Origin: Alteromonas gilva
GTDB lineage: Bacteria; Pseudomonadota; Gammaproteobacteria; Enterobacterales; Alteromonadaceae
Assembly (NCBI RefSeq): GCF_028595265.1
Contig: NZ_JAQQXP010000001.1
Span: 682,001 to 746,000 of the forward strand
Direction: 5' to 3'
DNA length: 64,000 nt
Shown: positions 34,531 to 43,568 of the stretch, in pieces
Position numbering within the stretch: the first letter of the stretch is position 1
Layout of the letters: every line of letters begins with the position of its first letter
The notes under the pieces: generated by a model
Database searches by the model: none
What the model was told of the DNA's origin: nothing
The model's input: only the letters and a program-made list of their open reading frames with translations
Translations under genes and position numbers: made by a program

Positions 34531-36015
34531 CTATAAATTGCTGATGATGATCTTGTTTCTGCCCGTTTTTTTAGCTTGGTATAACGCATTGTCAGCATCA
34601 ATCAATAACTGATCCCGCGACCAGTTGGTGGCCGACTGGGCCGCAAGCCCAAAGCTACAGGTAACCCGAATTGTGACGTTTTCATTTTTGTAATCGAATG
34701 GAATGGCCAGTTCAGCGATTGCTCTTCTGCACCGCTCGAGACAGCTCTGTGCCTCTTCAAGGCGGGTATCAGGTAATAACAGTGCAAATTCTTCGCCTCC
34801 CAGGCGGCCTAAAATGTCTATATCGGCGCGAATTTGTTGCTTTATCGCATTACACACCGCGATTAGAACCAGATCGCCCGCAGCATGACCATACCGATCG
34901 TTGACCTGTTTAAAATAATCGATATCCATCATGGCCAGGCAGAGCGGGTTTAAAGATCGTTGTGCCTTGATCATTTCACTGTCGACTTGTTGCTGAAAAG
35001 CCCTTCGATTAAGTACTTCCGTAAGTGAATCGATGGTTGCCAGACGCTCCATTTCTAGCGCAATTCGTTTATTCGCTGCTACCTCTTCAGCCAACTGTTC
35101 GGTGCGCAGGTTAACCCGGTTTTCCAATAGATCCCTTTCTTCCCGGAGGTTTTTTAACAGTTGCATTCGTTGTAAATTAACTGCATGAACCACATAACCA
35201 ATTAGTATCACCTGAGTAATATAGTGTTGATTACTTAGCCAGAGATTGGCGGTTAAATCGCCGTCAATAGAACTAAGAATGGCAAGCAATGCACCTGAAC
35301 AAACCAATGTATAGTTGATGCACAAATAATGGGTTTGCTGCTTAAAAGCCAGTAACAAAACCAGAGGGGTTAATATCATGCTTACAATGTAATAACCCTG
35401 ATGGGCTAACAATTGAGTTTCACCCATTACCCAAATGACCAGGATGGCTGTCAGGATTGGCAGAATCCGCAATAATATTTCCCCCGATGTTATACCCTTA
35501 TTCGGCTGCTCAAAAATAATTAGCAAGGGCGCGAGCATAATCAGGCCTGTATAATCACTCAGGATCCACAGCCAGATTAGTTCGGGCCAATCTTCAATTT
35601 TATAAACGTAAACCATTATGCTGCCCCCCAGGATGGCTCCTGAGACTGCAAGAGTGAGAAAGCCACCAAACACCAGGGCGATGATATGAGGGAGAGAAGT
35701 AAGAGGATTGTTTTGGGAATTAAAGCGTCTTTCTACCAGTACCCCAAGGTAGGCAGCGAATGCATTAGTAACCGGTACTAAATAGGCAAGTGGTAGAATG
35801 TTGAGGAACAAATAAGCATGAAAGCTTTCGGCAATGATTATTGGCAACAGAGCGCGTTTGCCATATTTTCGGGCAACCCAGTAAGTCACCGCAGCTGAAG
35901 GCCAGATAGTGACAATATTTTGCGTTGCAAAACCTAGTTTATAGGTCACTGCAATTACAAAAAAAGTGAGTAGACTAACTCCTAAAAATTGAGGGAGTCC
36001 GTATCTTTTATTCAT
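34531..36015 (-). CDS. Diguanylate cyclase with MASE1-like membrane sensor
   Basis: Makes c-di-GMP under control of an N-terminal membrane sensor. About eight membrane helices fill residues 1-265, with the MASE1-type start (FFVIAVTYKLGFA, IVTIWPSAAVTYWVARKYG). A coiled coil follows (LREERDLLENRVNLRTEQL), then the GGDEF domain (about 315-490) with DSLTEVLNRRAF, MMDIDYFKQVNDRYGH and the active site RLGGEEFALLLPD. The I-site is lost (Ala replaces Arg of RxxD), so product inhibition is not expected. Start chosen at ATG 36015 (GAGCGGG upstream); GTG 36048 would add 11 residues. Lies next to the tRNA-Phe repeat, on the opposite strand. Confidence 0.9.
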   Translation of the reverse strand: MNKRYGLPQFLGVSLLTFFVIAVTYKLGFATQNIVTIWPSAAVTYWVARKYGKRALLPIIIAESFHAYLFLNILPLAYLVPVTNAFAAYLGVLVERRFNSQNNPLTSLPHIIALVFGGFLTLAVSGAILGGSIMVYVYKIEDWPELIWLWILSDYTGLIMLAPLLIIFEQPNKGITSGEILLRILPILTAILVIWVMGETQLLAHQGYYIVSMILTPLVLLLAFKQQTHYLCINYTLVCSGALLAILSSIDGDLTANLWLSNQHYITQVILIGYVVHAVNLQRMQLLKNLREERDLLENRVNLRTEQLAEEVAANKRIALEMERLATIDSLTEVLNRRAFQQQVDSEMIKAQRSLNPLCLAMMDIDYFKQVNDRYGHAAGDLVLIAVCNAIKQQIRADIDILGRLGGEEFALLLPDTRLEEAQSCLERCRRAIAELAIPFDYKNENVTIRVTCSFGLAAQSATNWSRDQLLIDADNALYQAKKTGRNKIIISNL

Positions 36016-36934
36016 TACCCGCTCTGTTGTTGCCCGTGCCTGTTTCACATCACATCTTAAATAGTAGCTAAATAATCACCTTAGTCAGTTAAAAAATGAA
36101 ATGTTGCTCAAGTTTAACGCCCAGTTGCGGTGAAGCGCTGCATTATCTGCAAACAATGCCAGAAGCTATTGGTCACAGTACCCGCACCAACAGCTTAGTG
36201 TGGCGGTCGCAGATGATATAGACGGTAACTCGCTCCGACAATTACCCAAAAGTTTAAAAAACGAGCATTAGTAAAATGTTTCGATTTGATACGCCGTTCC
36301 CGGCAATTTGAAACCATGGCTGGATGTAAAGGCGACACCGGCAGGATCAGTAAAAAGCATATAACGATCGATACAAAGTTATAGATCGTTATACTCATCA
36401 ACCACAAAATTCCCGCCTGCAACATTAAATAACTGATGCCTGATTGACGATGAAACGACGAAACGCTTGCTCAGGGAGCGTATAGCAAATGTCACTGATG
36501 GCAACGGCTCAAGCCATGTGATCATGCGCTGGTTAGCGCAATACGTTTGATGTGGTGTTCGACAATACGCTTAGGCTCAGGGAATATTGTCAATGCTTCT
36601 CGTCATCGTTTGGCAACACGTTTTAATATAATAACAATGTCAACCTTTTTTTTTAGGCTACACTTTTTTTGAGATGTCTACATTATGCCGCAGTATTTAC
36701 CTTTTGGCCGAGTTGAGCAAATATTAACCGTTGTTGGTTACAGGTGATTTTAACTGATTACCGCCCGTATTTGAATTCGGCGACGAAATGTAAGATTCGC
36801 GCGGAAAAGCTATAAAAATCAAATTTATGGCTAAAGATTCGGCGCGGCATGCCGATACAGACTCCGGCGCTGGGAGTTATCCACATATAAAAGATAACTA
36901 AAAAGCGTTGTTTATTACCTAATTAGGATTTCAT
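36016..36934. other. Long non-coding leader before the fimbria-like operon
   Basis: About 900 bp without a convincing gene, unusually long for this compact window. A 76-codon frame on the minus strand (36195-36425) has no ribosome-binding site. A 45-codon open stretch ending at TAG near 36251 has protein-like composition but no start, so may be a gene remnant. Two inverted repeats are present: 36360-36393 and GACAATA/TATTGTC (36561-36567 and 36595-36601). Poly-T runs occur at 36649-36656 and 36665-36671. The downstream gene has a good site, TTAGGA, before its ATG. Confidence 0.55.
36360..36393. repeat. 10-bp perfect inverted repeat
   Basis: TATAACGATC (36360-36369) and GATCGTTATA (36384-36393) separated by 14 bases. 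Candidate operator or invertible/structured element in the leader of the fimbria-like operon. There is no recombinase gene nearby, so phase inversion is not supported. Confidence 0.55.
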
Positions 36935-37555
36935 ATGAAAACTTTTAATAAAAATTTATCGGTAATTGGTACCGCGTTAATTGCTACCCTGGCCGGTTCA
37001 GCTTCTGCAGAAACTGTAACTGTACCCGTTACGTTAACGGTCGATAATACCATTGCGTTTACCCAAACCGGTACTCTTGATTTTGGTACCCTTCGCGCCA
37101 CTGCCGATGGCTCAGCAGCTGTAAATTGTGTTGGTTTAACCATGCCGGCAAACCCTGCTTCTGCTCTAAACGCAACGCTTGGAACCGCGGGTTCAACGGC
37201 GTGTACTGCCACAGGTACCGCGGTTATCCAAAACGTTGGCGGCACGCCTACGCGTCCTGAGTTCGCAGTAGCCGGTCTGGCACCATTTACCGTGCTTACT
37301 TTAACGTTGCCAACAACGGCAGATTTGGCCCTTAACCCGGCTCCGGCAGGCGCGCCAATCTTCAGGTTACTTGATTTTACCGCGTATCAGTCTTCAGGCA
37401 CGCCGGGCGCAGTAACCACCACTGTGACTGCTGATAATGTGGGTGATATTGCCTTTACCGTTGGCGCAACGATCATTACCGATCCGACTACCGCCAGCCT
37501 TCAATACGAAAACACCTCTTATACTGGTGATTTTGACGTAACTGTAAGTTACTAA
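36935..37555 (+). CDS. DUF4402-like secreted protein, putative major fibre subunit
   Basis: A 206-residue exported beta protein. The signal peptide ends at SASAE (about residue 26). The mature part has the DUF4402 pattern: TLDFGTLRA, alternating hydrophobic strands, FAVAGLAPFTVLTLTLP, FRLLDFTAY, and the terminal YENTSYTGDFDVTVSY. It is rich in Thr, Ala and Val and has one pair of Cys. A strong site (TTAGGA) precedes ATG. As first gene of a chaperone-usher-like operon and the largest and most strongly initiated small subunit, it is probably the major pilin. DUF4402 proteins have no fixed function, so this role is inferred from context. Confidence 0.72.
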   Translation: MKTFNKNLSVIGTALIATLAGSASAETVTVPVTLTVDNTIAFTQTGTLDFGTLRATADGSAAVNCVGLTMPANPASALNATLGTAGSTACTATGTAVIQNVGGTPTRPEFAVAGLAPFTVLTLTLPTTADLALNPAPAGAPIFRLLDFTAYQSSGTPGAVTTTVTADNVGDIAFTVGATIITDPTTASLQYENTSYTGDFDVTVSY

Positions 37556-37625
37556 TTACTAAATTCATGAAAATTCAGGCTAAACGATGTATGCTTAAAG
37601 CATTCCTTGTTTGGCCTGTTATTTT

Positions 37626-38096
37626 ATGTGGTTAATTAACAATCGCAGTTGCTGTATATGCTTACTAGGGTTGTTTTCATGCTTTTCTGTGAAAGGCGAG
37701 CTATTAACCGACAGCCCTTTTAGTTTTGGTAGAATAGCCGTTACGAATAACAGCTCCGTGAGTAGTGTGCAAATGTCGCGGACAGGCCGGGCAAGTGCAA
37801 CAAATAGTATTTACATTTTAGAGCTGGGAACCCCCGGCGTATATTCTCTTACCGATCTGCCTCCGTATACGGTCATTAATCTGACTGCCAATGTGCCCGC
37901 ATATTCTTCTTCAACAATTCCTGGTACACAGCAGTTTGTTTTACGCGCCGTTGACATGCCCGCGTCGGTGAATGCCGGACCGGCAGGTATCGCACAATTT
38001 TCTATTGGTGGTGTTCTTGAAACCTCGGGTTTGGGAGGCACGTATATTAGTCCTGCGTCCTACAACATCGACCTGGCAATTGACATAAGTTACTGA
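37626..38096 (+). CDS. DUF4402-like secreted protein, putative minor subunit
   Basis: A second exported beta protein, 156 residues from ATG 37626 (MWLINNRSCC); the longer frame opens with TTG and neither start has a good ribosome-binding site. The signal peptide is CCICLLGLFSCFSVKG, cut before ELLTD. Shared features with the preceding subunit: SFGRIAV in place of DFGTLRA, YTVINLTANVP, FVLRAVDMP, FSIGGVLETSG and the ending YNIDLAIDISY. The paralogy and weak initiation suggest a minor or tip subunit. The chaperone gene starts nine bases after its stop. Confidence 0.68.
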   Translation: MWLINNRSCCICLLGLFSCFSVKGELLTDSPFSFGRIAVTNNSSVSSVQMSRTGRASATNSIYILELGTPGVYSLTDLPPYTVINLTANVPAYSSSTIPGTQQFVLRAVDMPASVNAGPAGIAQFSIGGVLETSGLGGTYISPASYNIDLAIDISY

Positions 38097-38105
38097 AGGT
38101 ACAAA

Positions 38106-38948
38106 ATGAAAAAAACAATAACCCTTCCTTTTATTATCGTAGTCTTATTGCTCGCTACGTTTAATGCAGCCGCAAATTTATTAATATATCCGGTGCGCGT
38201 TTCGTTTGACGAGAATGAGCGTACTGCAGAGTTATCGCTGACGAATACCTCCCAGGCAACCAATACCTACCGATTAAGTTGGCGAGAGAATATCGCCTTA
38301 GCGGAAGGGGGTTATGAGGAGGTCAAAAAAGAAGACATCAGCGGGTTACCGTTAGCGAGCCCGATGCTCAGATTTGCACCGCGACAGGTAACGCTTAAGC
38401 CTGGTGAGCGACAAGTGATCAAGCTGGCATTGCGACGCCCACGTGACCTGGCGGATGGTGAGTACCGCTCCCATTTACTGTTTAAAGCGTTACCGTCGTC
38501 AAATGATAACAGCGGCGCTGGCTCCGGGACCTCCATGCAAATCAATATGACGGTAAGTTTTGCGGTGCCGGTGTCAGTACAGCAAGGGAGTTACGATAGT
38601 GCTGTTAAGTTAGAAGACACCACCTTGGCTTATGACCCTAATCAAAGTTCGGGATCAGTCACCGTTAGATTATCTCGCCAGGGGTTACATTCATCCAGCG
38701 GTGATATTTCTGCGTTCTGGACGCCGGATGGTGGCAAAGAACAGCTGATTGCTAAACGTGCCGACTATAATTTGTGGGCTGAACTTGATGATGCGACAAC
38801 ACAGCTGGTTTGGGCTAAAACTGACTTTGAACCCCAGGACGGCACACTGCGAATTCTCTACGAGGGAGTCAGAGATTTTAAAGGGATGGTATATGTCGAT
38901 GAAACGCTGCGGTTTAATAAATCAGATATTGATGTAATATCACAATAA
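38106..38948 (+). CDS. PapD-like periplasmic chaperone
   Basis: A 280-residue fimbrial-type chaperone that should donate a strand to the DUF4402 subunits and bring them to the usher. Signal peptide residues 1-23 (FIIVVLLLATFNAAA). Chaperone hallmarks: LLIYPVRVSFDENERTAELS, TNTYRLSWRE, MLRFAPRQVTLKPGERQVIKL (the F1-G1 region, about residues 79-99) and LADGEYRSHLLF (about 117), typical of the Csu/archaic and related classes. The C-terminal Ig domain is longer than usual. GAAGG seven bases before ATG. The usher gene begins 29 bases downstream. Confidence 0.82.
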   Translation: MKKTITLPFIIVVLLLATFNAAANLLIYPVRVSFDENERTAELSLTNTSQATNTYRLSWRENIALAEGGYEEVKKEDISGLPLASPMLRFAPRQVTLKPGERQVIKLALRRPRDLADGEYRSHLLFKALPSSNDNSGAGSGTSMQINMTVSFAVPVSVQQGSYDSAVKLEDTTLAYDPNQSSGSVTVRLSRQGLHSSSGDISAFWTPDGGKEQLIAKRADYNLWAELDDATTQLVWAKTDFEPQDGTLRILYEGVRDFKGMVYVDETLRFNKSDIDVISQ

Positions 38949-38977
38949 CACTATTGCTCATATGTAGCTGAATAACA

Positions 38978-41900
38978 TTGAATATACTACGGTTGCTCTT
39001 GCGATTGACCATACCAGCAGCAGGTAAGCTGCTGGTCGCTGCCGTGATAACGATAGTTAGTGTTATTTCTCAGGCCAGCGCACAAATTGTGTTACCAGAG
39101 GATGTGCGGCAAACCATCAAGCGTATTAACACTATTTACCAGGCGCGGGCACAGAACACCACAACACCACAGACCGCGCAGAACAAATCAATGCCCGAGC
39201 CGTTGCAAACGCCTTCAGACGCGCTGCAAACCAGGACTGAGACTGCCGTTCAACCTGAGCCTCAGCCGCAAGTTCAGAATCAATCCAATGAAAGCACTGT
39301 TGCGGTCGGCGCTGACCAGGTAGCTAACGCACCGCCAAGCGCTTTTGAGAGTCGTTTTGCGGTGGGCGAAGAGCTTATCTATTCGTTGCAACTGGGTGAT
39401 TTGTTTTTGGGCGATGTATTCGCTATTCGCAGTCCCAACGGATATCGACTCGGGCTGCAGGAGTTTACGCAGTTGGTCGATTTTGCCATCGATGTTGATA
39501 TCGAAAACGTAACGGCATCGGGTTGGTTTATCGCCCAGCAAAACAGCTTTGCGTTGCAGCAACAGGCCGATGAGTCGCTGTCGGTGATGGCAGGCTCTGA
39601 GCTCTATTCTGTTGCGCCGGCGCGATATAACATCCAGGACGATATATACATCGAACTGGCTGATATTGAGCGATGGTTTGGCATCAATACGGTTATTGAT
39701 GAGGCACAGTTGAACATTGCGCTCACATCCAGCGAGCCTTTTCCCATTGAACAACGTTTGGCCAGACAGCGAAAACGTTTCGATAAAAATACCTCTTTCT
39801 CAAAGTCAGTCTTACCCGTTAAAGAAAACGGTTATAAATTGCTGTCAACACCGTTACTGGATGTCCAGGCATCTACCCGAATTAAAGAATCAACGACCGA
39901 TGCGTCTTACTCGCTGCTTTCAAGCCAGGATGCCGGCTATTTTTCCAGCCAGGTCTTTTTGTCGGGTAACGACAACAATGGTTTAGTTGACGCGCGCCTG
40001 AACTTATCAAGACAATCAAATAACGCAGATTTACTGGGGCCGCTAAAAATGACCGAGTACGCCTTTGGCGACGTTACACCGGTCAATATTGGCGCGGGGG
40101 ATACGCAGGCGCAGGGACGGGGGTTCAGAATGAGCAACGCCCGCTACGGTATTGTCGATAACCGGCGGGTCAATCTGGTCGGTGAAATCCAGGTTGGCTG
40201 GGATATAGAGTTGTACAGAAACGGTGTTCTGATTGACAACCGCACCAGTGTGACCGAAGGTCGATACGAATTTAACGATGTAGAACTGGGGTTTGGGCAA
40301 AACGATTTTGAATTTGTATTTTATGGCCCTCAGGGGCAAATAGAGCGTCGCCAGGAGTCATATTATGTTGACTCTAACATTGCTGAGCAGGGCGAGAGTT
40401 TATTGCAGTTTTCGGCGGTGCAAAGTAACGAGTCACTGTTAGGTGTGGGAGATTTCACTGATGATCCAACCCGTTTGGGGCCGTTAGTAAGCTTGTCATA
40501 TGACTATGGCGTAACCGATTGGCTGTCATTTGGCGTGGGCGGTTCTTACTTTTCACCGGAGCAAGGCGACAAGGTCGAAAGTCTCGCCCTGCGTTCAAAT
40601 CTGGTGCTGGGTGGATTGGGTTTAATCAATAGCATTTTTCAGCTTGAAAATGATGAGCGCCGAACCATGCTGCACTCATTCCGCACGCAGATTGCCGGGG
40701 TGAGTATAGATTCCACCTACCGTCGAAGTGAACTGCTCAATGAATCATTGCTTGAGCAACCGGGTGTAGTTCAGCCCATTACCGAAGACATTAATTTGCG
40801 CTTCTCCGGGGCATTGTTTGCCAGCTTTGGCACGCCGCTTAACTATCAAAATGTATGGACGCGCTCCGAACTGCCTAACGGCGGTGTCAATCAGCAGTTT
40901 CAGAATGCCTTAGGTATTAACTCTTCCTGGGGATCATTTTCTCACGGTGTACTGTGGCAAAAGGAAACATCGCCTGGTGCCGAACCCGATAGCGCTGCGC
41001 CAATTGAGTCAACGCTCGGTTCGCTGGCCTATCGGAATCGCTTTGGGCCGGTATTTACACGCTTTTTTGGCGAGTATGAAATTGATCCTGATACCCGTTT
41101 TAGCTCAGTCGGTACGTCCCTGAATTACCCAATTACCAATAAACTTACCTCTGAACTGCGTTATACCTACGATGTGAGGTCAGAGCGTTCGCGCTACGAT
41201 CTTCGCTTAAACTGGCTGGGCGATAATGTTTCATTGAGCGGTGTTGCTAACTATGCCGAAGGACAGGACTGGAGTATCAACCTGATACTTCGGTTTGGCC
41301 TTGGCTACGACAGTGCGACGAACACGTTTTTTACTTCGGGCCGGGCCTTGTCTCAATCCGGCGCGGTTGTGCTCAGGATGTTTGAGGACGAAAACCTCGA
41401 TGGCACTTATAATGAAGGCGAGCCTACCCTGGAGAACGTTGAGGTAAGTGCCACGCAAGCCTTTCGCGATCAAAAGACCAATGAGCAAGGCCTGGCAGTA
41501 CTTAAGTCGCTGCCGGCTAACAGACGCACTGATATTGTCGTGGATGAGTCGTCTTTTACACATCCGAGTATGACGGTGGCGACCGATGGGTTCGCAGTGG
41601 CGAGTCGTCGTGGCAGTATTCAGCAATTTGACATTCCGGTCGTCCGGGCCGGTGAGCTGGACGGGGTATTGTACTGGCGCACCAAGAACGACGAAGAGCA
41701 GGCCGCGCCTTACGTAAGAATGAATATGGTGAATCAGGAAGGCGAGGTCGTTGCCACTACCCGTACAGAGTTCGATGGCTATTATTTGTTTACAAAAATC
41801 ATGCCCGGCACTTATGCTATTGAAGTTGATACGTCTGCCGGACGGCAGCGCGGTATGACACCTGAGCGCTATAAGAGTGTGACGGTGTCAAATAAAGGCG

Positions 41901-42208
41901 ATTTAATTACCGGTGTTGATATGACCCTGCGCGAGCTACTCTCTGCAAGAGGGTTTGTTGCCGCGGCGGGCGAGTTTTCGTCATTACCCATGCTCAAACT
42001 CTATCTCAAGCTGCTGGACCGGCGTCTGGACTCTGATTTACTCAACAATGTGTTTTATTATGTATCAGAGTCAGACAAGTACATATTGGGCATTGCCTAT
42101 CAAGAGGGGCAGAGAGAGCAGGATAGCGCCAGTATGATGGACGTGTGCAAACTAATGCGAGCGAAGAATGTGGCTTGCAACGTCAATACGGTAGAGTTTA
42201 ACTATTAG
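38978..42208 (+). CDS. Usher-like outer-membrane protein with C-terminal SPOR-like module
   Basis: A 1076-residue outer-membrane assembly protein. TTG start. The signal peptide ends at ISQASA (about 36), then a Gln/Pro/Thr-rich linker runs to about 115. A periplasmic N-domain (about 126-270) ends in PFPIEQRLARQRKR. A long beta-barrel (about 290-790) contains a plug-like insert (LYRNGVLIDNRTSVTEGRYE) as in ushers. Two carboxypeptidase-regulatory/SdrD-like domains (VVLRMFEDENLDGTYNEGEP, about 795-985) follow. The last 87 residues look SPOR-like and hold C1057-x9-C1067. The SPOR-like end is not normal for ushers. Distant from FimD; resembles the alternative ushers often annotated as carboxypeptidase-regulatory-like proteins. 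Likely secretes the DUF4402 subunits. Confidence 0.72.
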   Translation: MNILRLLLRLTIPAAGKLLVAAVITIVSVISQASAQIVLPEDVRQTIKRINTIYQARAQNTTTPQTAQNKSMPEPLQTPSDALQTRTETAVQPEPQPQVQNQSNESTVAVGADQVANAPPSAFESRFAVGEELIYSLQLGDLFLGDVFAIRSPNGYRLGLQEFTQLVDFAIDVDIENVTASGWFIAQQNSFALQQQADESLSVMAGSELYSVAPARYNIQDDIYIELADIERWFGINTVIDEAQLNIALTSSEPFPIEQRLARQRKRFDKNTSFSKSVLPVKENGYKLLSTPLLDVQASTRIKESTTDASYSLLSSQDAGYFSSQVFLSGNDNNGLVDARLNLSRQSNNADLLGPLKMTEYAFGDVTPVNIGAGDTQAQGRGFRMSNARYGIVDNRRVNLVGEIQVGWDIELYRNGVLIDNRTSVTEGRYEFNDVELGFGQNDFEFVFYGPQGQIERRQESYYVDSNIAEQGESLLQFSAVQSNESLLGVGDFTDDPTRLGPLVSLSYDYGVTDWLSFGVGGSYFSPEQGDKVESLALRSNLVLGGLGLINSIFQLENDERRTMLHSFRTQIAGVSIDSTYRRSELLNESLLEQPGVVQPITEDINLRFSGALFASFGTPLNYQNVWTRSELPNGGVNQQFQNALGINSSWGSFSHGVLWQKETSPGAEPDSAAPIESTLGSLAYRNRFGPVFTRFFGEYEIDPDTRFSSVGTSLNYPITNKLTSELRYTYDVRSERSRYDLRLNWLGDNVSLSGVANYAEGQDWSINLILRFGLGYDSATNTFFTSGRALSQSGAVVLRMFEDENLDGTYNEGEPTLENVEVSATQAFRDQKTNEQGLAVLKSLPANRRTDIVVDESSFTHPSMTVATDGFAVASRRGSIQQFDIPVVRAGELDGVLYWRTKNDEEQAAPYVRMNMVNQEGEVVATTRTEFDGYYLFTKIMPGTYAIEVDTSAGRQRGMTPERYKSVTVSNKGDLITGVDMTLRELLSARGFVAAAGEFSSLPMLKLYLKLLDRRLDSDLLNNVFYYVSESDKYILGIAYQEGQREQDSASMMDVCKLMRAKNVACNVNTVEFNY

Positions 42209-42215
42209 GATAACA

Positions 42216-42938
42216 ATGAAGAGACAGTATTTCGGAGCCATTGGGCTGATACTGGGAGCGCTGTTGAGTGGCTGCGCTAACCAGCCTGCGAATCAGCAAG
42301 CACCTGAAGCAGACTCAACTGTTGCACCGCTGACCGCTGAGGAACGCGCAGAAATCAGAACTTTGCTGGCTAATTATCCGCAACACAACGATGCCATTAA
42401 TGCCTGGCAGGCTCGTCGCGGAGATGTCGAGCGGTTATTGGCGTTGGAAGACGAGTTTAAAATACTGATCTCCCAATTGAACGCGCTGGCGGTGTCTGCA
42501 GAGCCTGCCACTACCACCAATGCCAATAGCAATGAACAGGTCACTCCGGTGCCTGCGCCAACCACGGCGAGTAAAGCAGAGCCTCAGGCGGCTAAAAAAA
42601 TGGCGCCTGTTTCTGAGAGTGTCAGGGTCGAAAAGACCGACGCGCAACAGACCGAAGCCATTGCAGGTCAGTATGGTGTGCAACTGGCGGCAATGACAGA
42701 AAAGCAATCCCTGGTGGCGTTATGGCGCAGCCTCAACAGTCAGGCGCCGACGGTTTTTTCAGCGCAAACACCGCGCTATCAAAAGCTGACGGTGAACGGC
42801 AACGACATTTTCAGGCTAAAAACCGGACTGTTCGGCAACCGGACCGGCGCCGATGAGATGTGCCGGCGCGTGAGAGCGTTACAAAGAGTGTGTATTGTAA
42901 CCCAGTATGATGGCTCTGAGCAGGCGCTTACGTGGTAG
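42216..42938 (+). CDS. Lipoprotein with C-terminal SPOR-like domain
   Basis: A 240-residue lipoprotein: signal peptide with lipobox LLSGC (Cys20). An N-terminal helical part begins PLTAEERAEIRTLLANY, a Thr/Pro/Ala linker spans about 95-140, and residues 150-232 form a SPOR-like domain: YGVQLAAMTEKQSLVALW, IFRLKTGLFGNR, MCRRVRALQRVC. SPOR domains usually bind peptidoglycan stripped of stem peptides. It shares C216-x9-C226 with the usher C-terminus and the other SPOR lipoprotein. AGGA six bases before ATG; seven bases after the usher stop, so co-transcribed. Probably anchors the assembly machine to the cell wall (inference). Confidence 0.78.
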   Translation: MKRQYFGAIGLILGALLSGCANQPANQQAPEADSTVAPLTAEERAEIRTLLANYPQHNDAINAWQARRGDVERLLALEDEFKILISQLNALAVSAEPATTTNANSNEQVTPVPAPTTASKAEPQAAKKMAPVSESVRVEKTDAQQTEAIAGQYGVQLAAMTEKQSLVALWRSLNSQAPTVFSAQTPRYQKLTVNGNDIFRLKTGLFGNRTGADEMCRRVRALQRVCIVTQYDGSEQALTW

Positions 42939-42941
42939 GCG

Positions 42942-43568
42942 TTAGCGCGCGCTGACCTGACCAAATTCCTCGGCAATAAAATACGGTATAAGCTGGCTGT
43001 TAGAAGCCAGTACCCGCTTCGTCTGCAACTCCAGCAATTTGGTATTTACTTTTACGCCGCGACGTTCGTAAATAAGGTTGCCGCTTAATACGCAACATAT
43101 GTCGCGGGCTAACTTGCCAGCATCGCGGTTAAAGGCAAAGCTACCGTTCGCATTCATTGAAATTGCGTTACTGGTGGTAATATCCATCATTGGATAGCCC
43201 ATGTTAGACATTTCAATTAATACTGCTTCAGCCAGCTGATTGCCCAAACCGTTGGTGGTCGTCAGGTTGTCATCAAATTCAACGTATGAGGCAACGGCGA
43301 TAGGCTTATCAAACTGACCGCGCAATTTTAATTGCATAACAATTTGCTCGGCGTAATCGGACAGTACTTTATTGTGATTAACCGGTGAGTATACAGAGTA
43401 GTCACGGTTTGGGGGGGCGTTTTGAACAGCAGACGCTGCTTGCTCATTGGCAAAAATGTCCAACACAACGTCTTCTGTTGAGACCTGCTCAGCGCTTTGA
43501 CAGCCCGCCAGGAACAGGGCGAACAACGCCACACCAAACAGGTTTTTACCGTTGCGATTAACTCTCAT
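42942..43568 (-). CDS. FlgO-family lipoprotein (first copy)
   Basis: A 208-residue lipoprotein from ATG 43568 with lipobox FLAGC (Cys23); the longer frame to 43760 lies inside the neighbour gene. Residues 65-200 form a FlgO domain: YAEQIVMQLKLRG, PIAVASYVEFDD, NGLGNQLAEAVLIEMSNMGY, CVLSGNLIYERRGVKVNTKLLEL, RVLASNSQLIPYFI. FlgO of Vibrio is an outer-membrane lipoprotein that stabilises the flagellar base, but no flagellar gene is near here. It overlaps the second FlgO gene by 11 bases and converges on the SPOR lipoprotein gene with a three-base gap. A role at the base of the fibre system is inferred. Confidence 0.8.
   Translation of the reverse strand: MRVNRNGKNLFGVALFALFLAGCQSAEQVSTEDVVLDIFANEQAASAVQNAPPNRDYSVYSPVNHNKVLSDYAEQIVMQLKLRGQFDKPIAVASYVEFDDNLTTTNGLGNQLAEAVLIEMSNMGYPMMDITTSNAISMNANGSFAFNRDAGKLARDICCVLSGNLIYERRGVKVNTKLLELQTKRVLASNSQLIPYFIAEEFGQVSAR

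Noticed and set aside
36133..36251. Protein-like 45-codon open stretch on the plus strand
   Set aside because: It follows a stop codon and has no start or known homologue. It may be a gene remnant, but this cannot be supported.
36360..36393. Invertible promoter switch as in phase-variable fimbriae
   Set aside because: The inverted repeat arms are only 14 bases apart and no recombinase gene is near.
36195..36425. 76-codon ORF on the minus strand in the fibre leader
   Set aside because: No ribosome-binding site, no recognisable protein and a composition unlike a gene; probably chance.
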